A stretch of DNA of 64,000 nt, from contig ONLQ01000001.1 in NCBI GenBank assembly GCA_900318665.1, positions 1-64,000 of the forward strand. Direction: 5' to 3'. The stretch comes from an uncultured Bacteroidales bacterium (lineage in GTDB: Bacteria > Bacteroidota > Bacteroidia > Bacteroidales > P3). The translations under genes were made by a program, and so were the position numbers. Of the stretch, positions 18,746-25,397 are shown in pieces (the first letter of the stretch is position 1; each line of letters begins with the position of its first letter). The notes under the pieces are model-generated. The model was not told where the DNA came from, searched no databases, and saw only the letters and a program-made list of their open reading frames with translations.

Positions 18746-19576
18746 ATGAATGACGTGATATCAAAGCCTGTTGTTCTTGTTACGGGTGCTTCGTCGGGCA
18801 TTGGCGAGGCCGCTGTTTTGCGTCTGCTTCGTCGCGGATGTATTGTCTATGCCGCCGCTCGCCGTGCCGAGCGAATGGCCGCGCTGGGTGAGGCTGGCGC
18901 CCATCTGCTTCGTATGGACGTCACCGAAGAGGATTCTATGCGGCAAGGCGTTGACACTATCATGCGCGAGCAGGGACGGCTGGACGTGCTGGTGAATAAC
19001 GCTGGCTATGGCTCTTATGGCGCCGTCGAGTGTGTGCCGCTCGACGAGGCTCGTCGCCAAATGGAGGTCAATATCTTTGGGCTTGCTCGGCTGTCGCAAC
19101 TGTTCATACCCATTATGCGCCAGCAGGGCAGTGGGCGCATAATCAATGTGTCGTCAATAGCGGGGCATTTCAACGAGCCGCGTGGCGGCTGGTACCACGC
19201 CACCAAGCACGCCGTGCTGGCCTTGAGCGATAGCATGCGCATGGAACTAAAGCCGTTTGGCATCGACGTTGTTCTTATAGAGCCGGGAATGATAGCCTCG
19301 GAATGGGCAGATATAGCAATGCAGCACCTCGAAAAAATCTCGGCAGGCACTCCCTACGAGCCGTCGGCAGCACGCCAAGCGCAATTTTTCCGTCGTGGCT
19401 ATTCTCACTTTGCCACGCCAGCCGACCGTGTGGCACGCTCCATAGAACGCGCCTCGTTGTCACGTTGTCCCCGTGTGCGCTATCGCGACGGTTTCGGCTC
19501 CACCATGTTTCCACTGCTCCATGCCATAATGCCAACCCGCATCTTCGACGCAGCAGTGAAAATAATGATGAACTGA
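18746..19576 (+). CDS. Short-chain dehydrogenase/reductase
   Basis: Classical SDR fold: cofactor motif TGASSGIG (residues 12-19), NNAG, catalytic Ser in INVSSIAGH and Tyr-x3-Lys in WYHATKHA. An Arg-rich segment after strand 2 (AARRAERM) favours NADP(H). Substrate specificity cannot be derived; sequence character is closest to oxidoreductases of unknown substrate with a variable C-terminal lid. It is a single-gene transcript between a divergent T9SS gene and the palindrome at 19805. Confidence 0.92.
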   Translation: MNDVISKPVVLVTGASSGIGEAAVLRLLRRGCIVYAAARRAERMAALGEAGAHLLRMDVTEEDSMRQGVDTIMREQGRLDVLVNNAGYGSYGAVECVPLDEARRQMEVNIFGLARLSQLFIPIMRQQGSGRIINVSSIAGHFNEPRGGWYHATKHAVLALSDSMRMELKPFGIDVVLIEPGMIASEWADIAMQHLEKISAGTPYEPSAARQAQFFRRGYSHFATPADRVARSIERASLSRCPRVRYRDGFGSTMFPLLHAIMPTRIFDAAVKIMMN

Positions 19577-19577
19577 T

Positions 19578-19724
19578 ATGCTAACCCACAAAGTCGGCCA
19601 TATCGAAATTGGGCGATGTATCTGTGTGGCAGAGGTCAAGATGCAAAAAGAACGCATACCAATGCCACTGCTAAAGGAGAAAAATCACGAAAATGGAGTC
19701 TCATTTCGACGCTATGCCGTATAG
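19578..19724 (+). other. Possible 48-residue ORF and otherwise empty 308-nt stretch after the dehydrogenase
   Basis: One base after the dehydrogenase stop an ATG opens a 48-codon frame (start MLTHKVGHIEIGRC, stop TAG at 19722-19724). It has no recognisable domain and may be chance or a gene remnant. Apart from it and the palindrome at 19805-19850, the stretch 19577-19884 shows nothing. Confidence 0.2.
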
Positions 19725-19804
19725 TATCGTGCTCTGTCTATCGAGGAAATGTAATCCGATACGTCAGTTAAGAATAATGATGCCATAAGCAGCCTTACTA
19801 TGCC

Positions 19805-19850
19805 AAATCACGCGAAAACTTTCTTTGCAAAGAAAGTTTTCGCGTGATTT
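19805..19850. terminator. 46-bp perfect palindrome, probable bidirectional terminator
   Basis: Bases 19805-19827 and 19828-19850 are exact reverse complements (arm core CACGCGAAAACTTTC) with no spacer, followed by TCGTTTTTCT. It lies between the rightward dehydrogenase and the leftward accessory operon whose last stop is at 19885, so it may end both transcripts. Confidence 0.65.
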
Positions 19851-19884
19851 TCGTTTTTCTAAAGAACAAAAGAATAGTTTCGAT

Positions 19885-20181
19885 TTACCAAACTATTATC
19901 ATTTGTATGCAAAGCGGGAGCAGGAAAAAGATGAAAGCATACCTAAATGCGACGACCACTCGGTTGTCCAGCAGCTCCATCTTGGATTTTGCCCAAAACC
20001 AGCGTGGCGGCACGTTATAATGCCATATAGCAAAGCCAAATATCAGTCCTACAACGGCAGAAATACCACAAACCACCCACATCCATGTCTCTATGATTCG
20101 GAACCCAAATAGTAGAATTAAACATCCGAAAATGGTGATTATTGGCGAAAGGATATTAATGATATAAACGAGTACGATCAT
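19885..20181 (-). CDS. Small membrane protein, 98 residues (accessory operon)
   Basis: Three hydrophobic segments (about residues 3-26, 31-52 and 79-97) are separated by a loop with NVPPRWFWAKSK. No known family is evident. Its ATG overlaps the stop of the acetyltransferase-like gene (ATGA), so it is translationally coupled and is the last gene of the leftward operon that starts at 24623. Function unknown. Confidence 0.65.
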   Translation of the reverse strand: MIVLVYIINILSPIITIFGCLILLFGFRIIETWMWVVCGISAVVGLIFGFAIWHYNVPPRWFWAKSKMELLDNRVVVAFRYAFIFFLLPLCIQMIIVW

Positions 20182-20723
20182 TTTTTTGTCTGGTGTGAAT
20201 TGTGACTGAACCTTTGTTTGATAGGATTGTTTATGTACCTTTTATATGGAAGCCAGAAATAGTGATGATTTAGTGATGTGTAGTAATTTACAAATCCAAG
20301 ACTTCGGAGAAAACGAAAGGCTGTGTTGTTTCCTAACAAGCAACTGCTGCGAATTTTTATTTTTGCATTAAAAAGCGTATCTATCATAGCGACCATTGCC
20401 GTATAATTAAAAAGTGTGTTGTCACTCCACCCACCACCATGGATAAATACTTTCCGATCATTGGCGTCAGAGATATGCAAATAGACGAAACCTTTTGCCT
20501 CGGTTGTCTCTCGCTCATATAATACGTATCCCATACCCAAATCAAAACTAAAGAGTTCTTTTAATTCGCCATCTGTGCGTATTTCTGGGAGAATCTTGAG
20601 CCATTGTTCGTCATGGAAACACTTAACAATTTGTTCCCCAACGTATGGTTTCCACTCTAAAACCTGAGACTCTGGGAAAGAAATCTTCTGTAGCAGTTTT
20701 CGATTTATTTCTTTTTTTTGCAT
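20178..20723 (-). CDS. Probable GNAT-family acetyltransferase (accessory operon)
   Basis: The middle part (GMGYVLYERETTEAKGFVYLH) resembles the beta4 region of GNAT proteins and the later segment LGNNTAFRFLRSLGF matches motif B, in which an Asn-x-x-Ala helix contacts acetyl-CoA. The C-terminal 30 residues are basic. Length 181 fits a single GNAT domain. It overlaps the coiled-coil gene upstream by 19 nt and the membrane-protein gene downstream by 4 nt. Assignment rests on pattern only; substrate unknown. Confidence 0.6.
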   Translation of the reverse strand: MQKKEINRKLLQKISFPESQVLEWKPYVGEQIVKCFHDEQWLKILPEIRTDGELKELFSFDLGMGYVLYERETTEAKGFVYLHISDANDRKVFIHGGGWSDNTLFNYTAMVAMIDTLFNAKIKIRSSCLLGNNTAFRFLRSLGFVNYYTSLNHHYFWLPYKRYINNPIKQRFSHNSHQTKK

Positions 20724-20971
20724 TCTTTGAGTGTCGTTCGTAATTTTGCTAATTCGGCTCTTAATCCTTTTATTTTGGCTTGTTTATTCGCAATCTCTTT
20801 TCTATGGCTTTGTATAGTCCGTTTTGTGGTTTCGCTTTTATATGTTTGAGAAGATAGTCCTTTTATTTGATTTCTACAATATTCAATATCCTTTTGGAGA
20901 ACTTTTATTTGTCCTTCTTTCTGATTTATTTGACTTTCTAATCCAACATTGTATAAATTTGATGATCCCAT
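20705..20971 (-). CDS. Coiled-coil protein, 88 residues (accessory operon)
   Basis: After a short head (MGSSNLYNVG) almost the whole protein is a charged helix with heptad-like Ile/Leu spacing (QINQKEGQIKVLQKDIEYC, then KIKGLRAELAKLRTTLKE), ending in four Lys. It overlaps the next gene by 19 nt. The pattern suggests a dimeric coiled coil; a similar helix occurs in many small structural or phage-like proteins, so no function is assigned. Confidence 0.6.
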   Translation of the reverse strand: MGSSNLYNVGLESQINQKEGQIKVLQKDIEYCRNQIKGLSSQTYKSETTKRTIQSHRKEIANKQAKIKGLRAELAKLRTTLKECKKKK

Positions 20972-21082
20972 TTTTTTTGTTTTGTCCGTTATATCCCATC
21001 GGCTCGTCGGTTTTCTGATTATTTATATTTTTAATTTGTTTTTTTATTAATAGGCAAATGCCATTTAATAATTTATCCTTAT

Positions 21083-21090
21083 CAAATGTA
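21083..21090 (-). promoter_or_regulatory. Possible internal -7 promoter box (leftward)
   Basis: CAAATGTA on the plus strand reads TACATTTG leftward. The nearest CAAA for a -33 box (21105-21108) is only 14 nt away. It could drive the last three genes of the operon across the 128-nt gap before the coiled-coil gene. Confidence 0.3.
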
Positions 21091-21099
21091 GTAGTTAAT

Positions 21100-21219
21100 T
21101 TATTCAAATATCCATAATAAAACATAGATCACGATGAGGATAACTATAAATCCGAGGCATCCGGTTCCACCTTTTTTTAGATAACGTCTGTCGATGGTTC
21201 CGTCTTTTTTTAATCTCAT
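21100..21219 (-). CDS. 39-residue single-pass membrane peptide (accessory operon)
   Basis: The minus strand holds an ATG at 21219 and TAA at 21100-21102, giving a basic N-terminal half (MRLKKDGTIDRRYLKKGG) and one strongly hydrophobic helix (GFIVILIVIYVLLWIF) reaching the C-terminus. It lies 24 nt after the second DUF4230 gene in the same direction, which supports it being a real gene. The charge distribution predicts the N-terminus in the cytoplasm. Confidence 0.55.
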   Translation of the reverse strand: MRLKKDGTIDRRYLKKGGTGCLGFIVILIVIYVLLWIFE

Positions 21220-21243
21220 ATGTTTTTATTTTAAAATAATAGA

Positions 21244-21858
21244 TTATTTGTTATTTCCATTATTGTCTATTGTTACGGTGATTACAACCTCATTGAAACC
21301 GAAAGTCTTGAAGAGATTGGTCAGACGGTCAATGCCGGTTGTCTCTGCTTTTTCTAATATCCCGGACTTGATGGCGTTCTGCTCTAATTCAGTACGGGCA
21401 CGCTCCTTGATGGGTTTTGTGAGTTCGTGGCTCCATGTGCCTTTCTCGTATTCGGTAGAGAAGTCTGACGGGTTCATTATAATGTCGAAAATCTCTGCTG
21501 GTGGCAGATTTATCTTCAATGTGTCGCTATTAACGGAAATGTCGCCCTCCTGCAGTTTGCTTAGGTCAAATCCCGCACGGACAGTTCCTTTTCCGATAAG
21601 AAGGATTTCGTTGGTATGTTTGAATACAAAAGTTTTATCGGTGTAAGTGTCACGCAGAGCCATCTCCTCATAATAACAAGCACTGGTGAATTCTCCAATC
21701 TTTTTGACTTCTTCCACCACATTGGCCGTTTTCTCTATGCTGAGTGGCTTGCGGTTAAGGAAATCGAGATTGAGGCCAAAAAGTTCGAATTTGAAGCAGG
21801 CGAAGATAGTACCAAGAGCAACTATCGCAATAGAAATGAGTATCAATGTCTTTTTCAT
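21244..21858 (-). CDS. DUF4230 protein, membrane-anchored (second of two)
   Basis: An N-terminal hydrophobic segment (residues 3-22) anchors the protein; the rest matches the DUF4230 pattern: an early beta region ending near EMALRDTYTDK, the segment GTVRAGFDLSKL, the strand DTLKINLPPAEIF and a C-terminal helix pair (RARTELEQNAIKSGILEKAE) before a final beta strand. It lies 3 nt after its paralogue. DUF4230 proteins are widespread but have no assigned role; the fold resembles membrane-associated band-7-like domains only in general layout, which is inference. Confidence 0.75.
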   Translation of the reverse strand: MKKTLILISIAIVALGTIFACFKFELFGLNLDFLNRKPLSIEKTANVVEEVKKIGEFTSACYYEEMALRDTYTDKTFVFKHTNEILLIGKGTVRAGFDLSKLQEGDISVNSDTLKINLPPAEIFDIIMNPSDFSTEYEKGTWSHELTKPIKERARTELEQNAIKSGILEKAETTGIDRLTNLFKTFGFNEVVITVTIDNNGNNK

Positions 21859-21861
21859 GTC

Positions 21862-22437
21862 TTATTCCTCCTCGAATTTGATATTAACATTTTTGAACCC
21901 CATCTGCGTGAGCATGGCGGTAAAAACATCTTTTGCATTCTTCTCAGCATCTTGCAAGATACCAAGGTTTGGCACGTCCTCGCGAATGTCCTTTTCTCCC
22001 AATTGTAGAATTTCGTTTTGCTCTGCTGCAGTGAAACGACTGCGGAAAAAGCCATAATCTTCAAACACTGTTTTAGTCTCTCCTGCAGGCATATTGAAAG
22101 ACAGCAATTCGGCGTGAGGCAACGTTACGGTAACATTTTCGCCATCAATTTTAACATTGTCGGCAGAGAAGTTATCCAGTTTGACACCCGCCTTCAGATA
22201 GGCTGTGCTTTGAAATAGGATTTTACGGTCTCCAACAGTGTATTTCTGTTTGTCGTTGCATTTGACAATTTTCTTGACGGTATATTCCACCGTACCAAGT
22301 TCGGCAGTTTCTGCCATACGCTGCAAACGAGACTCAACAGACTCTTGTTCTTCTTTTGACGGCGCGCAACCAACAATTGTTGTCGCCAATAAAATGCATA
22401 ATCCAAACAAGCGGATTGAATTAGTCTTGTTTCTCAT
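21862..22437 (-). CDS. DUF4230 lipoprotein (first of two)
   Basis: A signal peptide with a lipobox (TIVGC, Cys24) makes this a lipoprotein, unlike its membrane-anchored neighbour. The mature part follows DUF4230: TVEYTVKKIVKCND, STAYLKAGVKLDNFSAD, the strand NVTVTLPHAELL, then helices ending MLTQMGFKNVNIKFEEE. The two DUF4230 genes are adjacent (3 nt apart) and share layout but differ clearly in sequence, so the duplication is old. One may face the periplasm from the outer or inner membrane as a lipoprotein, the other from a transmembrane helix. Confidence 0.78.
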   Translation of the reverse strand: MRNKTNSIRLFGLCILLATTIVGCAPSKEEQESVESRLQRMAETAELGTVEYTVKKIVKCNDKQKYTVGDRKILFQSTAYLKAGVKLDNFSADNVKIDGENVTVTLPHAELLSFNMPAGETKTVFEDYGFFRSRFTAAEQNEILQLGEKDIREDVPNLGILQDAEKNAKDVFTAMLTQMGFKNVNIKFEEE

Positions 22438-22449
22438 GGTTATTTGTTA

Positions 22450-23184
22450 TTATATATCCCATTCAGTGTTGCCATCTGTAAGGGCTTGCTGTACCTGTCC
22501 TATATCGGCAAGATTTTTGAATGGACTAGATGCAGCAAGAGAGTTAATACTATTCAACGTGAGAGCGAGCATCTCTGTATTGCCAGTGCGTAGAGCTTCG
22601 TCTACGGCTTCGAATTGTTTGCTGAATATTGCGCTGCGCTCGTCAAACGTTTTTTCAAGATAGAGTTTTATGCTATCGCTCATGGCGTTAATGCGAGCAA
22701 TCGCCACATCACGCTCGGCACGAATCTCTTCCCGTTTGGTTTCTTGTTCGGCTACATACTTGATTGTTTCGTTTGAAACCTGAGCCAGTGTCGAAATGGC
22801 CGCCATGACCTCCTCAGGATTTCTTGGGTCGGTGGTTTTTGCAGTATCAAGCAATGTACCTAAATTGTCCTCAAAGAAAGTATCCTCCTGTTCTCCTAAC
22901 GCTTCTTCAATATTATCAACTTCTTCAGCAACAATAGATTCTGCCTCTTGTGTTTCTTTTTCTGATGATATGAGTGTTTTGGCCGATAGGGCGAGGTCTT
23001 TGCCGGAATCGTCCCATACATCTTTGCCGACTTTCACGACATTAACAATGCCATTGAGGTCTAATTTCTTTCCTTTTTTAGGAATGGCTTTTTTTACGGC
23101 ATCTTTTATTTCCTCGCCGTGGCTGTCCCAAAGGTCTTTGCCTTTTTTGACAGTGTCTAAAATTCCATCTAGTTTTAGTTTCAT
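22450..23184 (-). CDS. Soluble helical protein of unknown function, 244 residues (accessory operon)
   Basis: Residues 1-60 contain two similar halves (ILDTVKKGKDLWDSHGEEI and IVNVVKVGKDVWDDSGKDL), i.e. an internal duplication. A Glu-rich linker follows (residues 75-105), then a long charged helix (residues 130-190, KREEIRAERDVAIARINAM) and a compact end with SLAASSPFKNLADIGQVQQAL. No signal peptide or membrane segment. It starts 2 nt after the repeat protein upstream and precedes the DUF4230 pair by 12 nt, so these four genes are tightly coupled. Family not recognised. Confidence 0.7.
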   Translation of the reverse strand: MKLKLDGILDTVKKGKDLWDSHGEEIKDAVKKAIPKKGKKLDLNGIVNVVKVGKDVWDDSGKDLALSAKTLISSEKETQEAESIVAEEVDNIEEALGEQEDTFFEDNLGTLLDTAKTTDPRNPEEVMAAISTLAQVSNETIKYVAEQETKREEIRAERDVAIARINAMSDSIKLYLEKTFDERSAIFSKQFEAVDEALRTGNTEMLALTLNSINSLAASSPFKNLADIGQVQQALTDGNTEWDI

Positions 23185-23186
23185 GA

Positions 23187-24623
23187 CTATACTGCTGTAT
23201 TAAGAATTTTCTCGGTCTTGGCGGCTACTATGTTAGCCTGTTCGTTAAGATTCCCATCTTCGTCAAGTATAGAAACTTGAGCCAATTCGCTCATGGATTT
23301 TACCATGATGGCTGCTTGTTGGAATAGACCTATTTGGTTCATATCTGTTTTGTCGAAGTGGTCTATGTATGGATCAAGTTTATGTAATTGTTCTATGGTT
23401 CGTTGTTCGAGGTCGTTGGTCAGATTTTGCAACTCCAGTACACGCTGTTTTATGCCAGCCATAACAGCCCAACTCGCTTCGGTTTGCGCCACCCATTCCT
23501 GCACTTCTGCAAGGTGTTTAGTGGCTTCGGTGTATTTACGAGAATAGAAAGCGGAAGCCAGCGTTCCTACGGCAATAACCGCCAGGCCTGCAGTTGCTGT
23601 TGCGGTCAGTGCCGTCATTACGGCTGCCCCTGCTGCCATACCACCACCGCCTGCGGCTATTGTTCCACCACCAAGCCATGCTAAAACTGCCCCATGTGCT
23701 GCTGCTCCAGATAGTGTGCTAATTGCTGTACCTGTACTGGCTGCAGCAAACGATGTTACCAGTCCAGTGACTAACGCCGGGGTTCCAATAAGGCCAATGG
23801 TTGCAAAACCGCCACCTACGGCAAGAACCTTGGCGGCATCAGATGCTTTCATATCTATTTGTTGCAATTCGGCAATCTCTTCTGGTTTTATGTCAATTTC
23901 GGTTAGAAATTCGTATTCTTTGGCTTTGGCGTGTTGGTTTAGTCGTTCAAGGTAATCGAGAAATACACCTATCGTATTATGTAACGCTTCCATACGACGT
24001 TTGCCGAATGTCTCAAGGGTGTCATTCATATCGTCACGCACAGCATCGTTGGTTGCCATAACTTCAGCCTCTAAGGAATCAGCCTCTTCTTTTGTCTGAA
24101 TAGTTTTCTTGCGGTCCTGCACTGCTTGTACGCCAGAAATGACTTTCAGACCTTTTACGGATGTCTGTCCAACTTTGCCTGCCACTTCAGTGGTTTTCTG
24201 CCAGGCCGCAATAACCTGTTCGTCGTCCTTCAACTCAGATAGTTTATTGCCAACCACCTGCACAGCCATTGATGACCATTCCGATGCATCTTTTACGACC
24301 TGCGAAGTCCATTCAGAAGCGTCTTTCGCCGCCTGCGAGGTCCATTCGGAAGCATCCTTCGCCGCCTGTGAGGACCATTCAGAGGCATCCTTCGCTGCCT
24401 GCGAAGTCCATTCAGAAGCGTCCTTCGCTGCCTGTGAGGACCATTCAGAGGCATCCTTCGCTGCCTGCGAGGTCCATTCAGAAGCATCTTTTGCCGCCTG
24501 TGAGGTCCATTCGGAGGCTTTTGTAACAGCATCAGAAACGCCTAACTCATCAGCCTTTTCTTTGACTTTTTCTGCAACCTTGGTGGCCTTATCTTTCAGG
24601 TCTTTTAAATTTATCAGTGCCAT
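23187..24623 (-). CDS. 11-residue amphipathic-repeat protein with glycine-rich hydrophobic domain, 478 residues (accessory operon)
   Basis: Residues 1-36 form a charged helix. Residues 37-113 are seven tandem copies of an 11-residue unit close to SEWTSQAAKDA, with a degenerate eighth. The 11-mer period is that of amphipathic helices lying flat on membranes (LEA group 3, apolipoproteins, synuclein). Residues 165-250 are helical and charged. Residues 265-360 are a Gly/Ala-rich hydrophobic region with glycine-zipper character (LAWLGGGTIAAGGGG), able to insert into a membrane. The last 115 residues are again helical. No signal peptide, so a cytoplasmic protein acting at the inner membrane is likely. 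First gene of the leftward run; no known family recognised. Confidence 0.75.
   Translation of the reverse strand: MALINLKDLKDKATKVAEKVKEKADELGVSDAVTKASEWTSQAAKDASEWTSQAAKDASEWSSQAAKDASEWTSQAAKDASEWSSQAAKDASEWTSQAAKDASEWTSQVVKDASEWSSMAVQVVGNKLSELKDDEQVIAAWQKTTEVAGKVGQTSVKGLKVISGVQAVQDRKKTIQTKEEADSLEAEVMATNDAVRDDMNDTLETFGKRRMEALHNTIGVFLDYLERLNQHAKAKEYEFLTEIDIKPEEIAELQQIDMKASDAAKVLAVGGGFATIGLIGTPALVTGLVTSFAAASTGTAISTLSGAAAHGAVLAWLGGGTIAAGGGGMAAGAAVMTALTATATAGLAVIAVGTLASAFYSRKYTEATKHLAEVQEWVAQTEASWAVMAGIKQRVLELQNLTNDLEQRTIEQLHKLDPYIDHFDKTDMNQIGLFQQAAIMVKSMSELAQVSILDEDGNLNEQANIVAAKTEKILNTAV
24285..24515 (-). repeat. 33-bp coding tandem repeat, seven copies
   Basis: Seven in-frame 33-bp units encode the 11-residue repeat of the preceding CDS. 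Units are nearly identical in DNA, differing mainly at third positions and at Thr/Ser, which implies ongoing homogenisation and likely copy-number variation between strains. Confidence 0.85.
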
Positions 24624-24787
24624 GTTATGTGTTATTGGGTCTCTTTATCGGGTATTCAATTCAGTTGATAAAAAACTTCCTCTTTTTTGTTTGTGTGTTT
24701 GAGAGAAGCGTATATGATTTGGAACCTGTTCATTCGTTTTATTAAAAGAGTAGTCTGTTTTGTCTTTATTCGTTGCTTTGTTGTACG

Positions 24788-24817
24788 AAAAAAGCATGGA
24801 TGTTTTCTTATCCATGC
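24788..24817 (-). terminator. Terminator of the small RNA (leftward)
   Basis: Stem 24794-24801 with 24810-24817 (GCATGGAT/ATCCATGC), loop 8 nt, followed on the minus strand by six T. It ends the small RNA before the accessory operon begins. Confidence 0.8.
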
Positions 24818-24997
24818 CTTGAGGTCGTGAGAATTACCCATCTATGTAAACAAGAAACATCCACGCTTTGCGTGAACGCTTGTCTGTTATTTTACACATA
24901 GATATCTGAAATTTCTCACGTTTCAAGACATGTGTCAATAATCAGCAAACGCTTTCTTCGGTTTGCGTCTTGAGCAGCTAACTCTCCTGCCCTTTTA
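24788..24997 (-). ncRNA. Structured small RNA, about 205-210 nt, possibly 6S RNA
   Basis: No convincing protein frame is present, but the segment has a consensus promoter on one side and a terminator on the other. Between them an imperfect rod can be drawn from plus-strand pairs: 24818-24822 with 24923-24927; 24826-24833 with 24913-24920 (CGTGAGAA/TTCTCACG); 24840-24847 with 24896-24903 (ATCTATGT/ACATAGAT); 24850-24854 with 24879-24883; 24862-24866 with 24870-24874. A second hairpin pairs 24945-24950 with 24961-24966. A long interrupted rod of about 200 nt is the architecture of 6S RNA, which mimics an open promoter and binds RNA polymerase. 6S identity is inference; another Bacteroidales RNA family is possible. 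Confidence 0.65.
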
Positions 24998-25003
24998 CGA
25001 CTG

Positions 25004-25035
25004 CAAATGTATGAAAAATATGTTAAATGTCCAAA
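25004..25035 (-). promoter_or_regulatory. Consensus Bacteroidota promoter of the small RNA
   Basis: Read leftward: TTTG (25032-25035), 20 nt, TACATTTG (25004-25011). This is an exact match to TTTG-N19-21-TAnnTTTG. The predicted start is near 24997. Confidence 0.8.
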
Positions 25036-25397
25036 TAACATACATAGGCATTCTCGGAAATTGACCTCAATGGCATGGATGGATAACTATTAAGGCGATG
25101 ATTTGGGGTACATTGCTTTGTGTTTTGGGGTTGTTTTGTGCGTGACTTATGTTTGTTTGTAATACAAAAGTCAGCAAACATAACAATACTACCAAATCCA
25201 CTTTGACCCATTTTGTAAATGGTTGAAATATTATGCTTTGTGAGCAGTGGAAAAAATGCAACCGCATTAAGTAGAAAAGAAAACTCTGATGGAGTAGAGG
25301 TTGGGGAAAACGACAGATAACTCAATAGCGTAATATTGAGTTGGACATTGACGTGGCAATAGGTTATCTGTATGGCCGATTGCCTTTCAAAAGATGG
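25036..25397. other. Intergenic stretch without a supported gene
   Basis: AT-rich DNA between the small RNA promoter and the dehydrogenase gene. A 100-codon leftward frame (25023-25325) overlaps the RNA promoter, lacks any recognisable domain and is not supported. Nothing else is seen; a decayed gene is possible. Confidence 0.4.

Noticed and set aside
20883..21125. 80-codon leftward frame in the accessory operon gap
   Set aside because: It overlaps both the 39-residue gene and the coiled-coil gene in another frame and has low-complexity Lys/Asn content.
24285..24515. Regular 33-bp repeats as a CRISPR array
   Set aside because: Units are contiguous, in frame and coding, with no unique spacers.
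25023..25325. 100-codon leftward frame upstream of the small RNA
   Set aside because: It covers the RNA promoter, has no recognisable domain, and composition fits AT-rich non-coding DNA.
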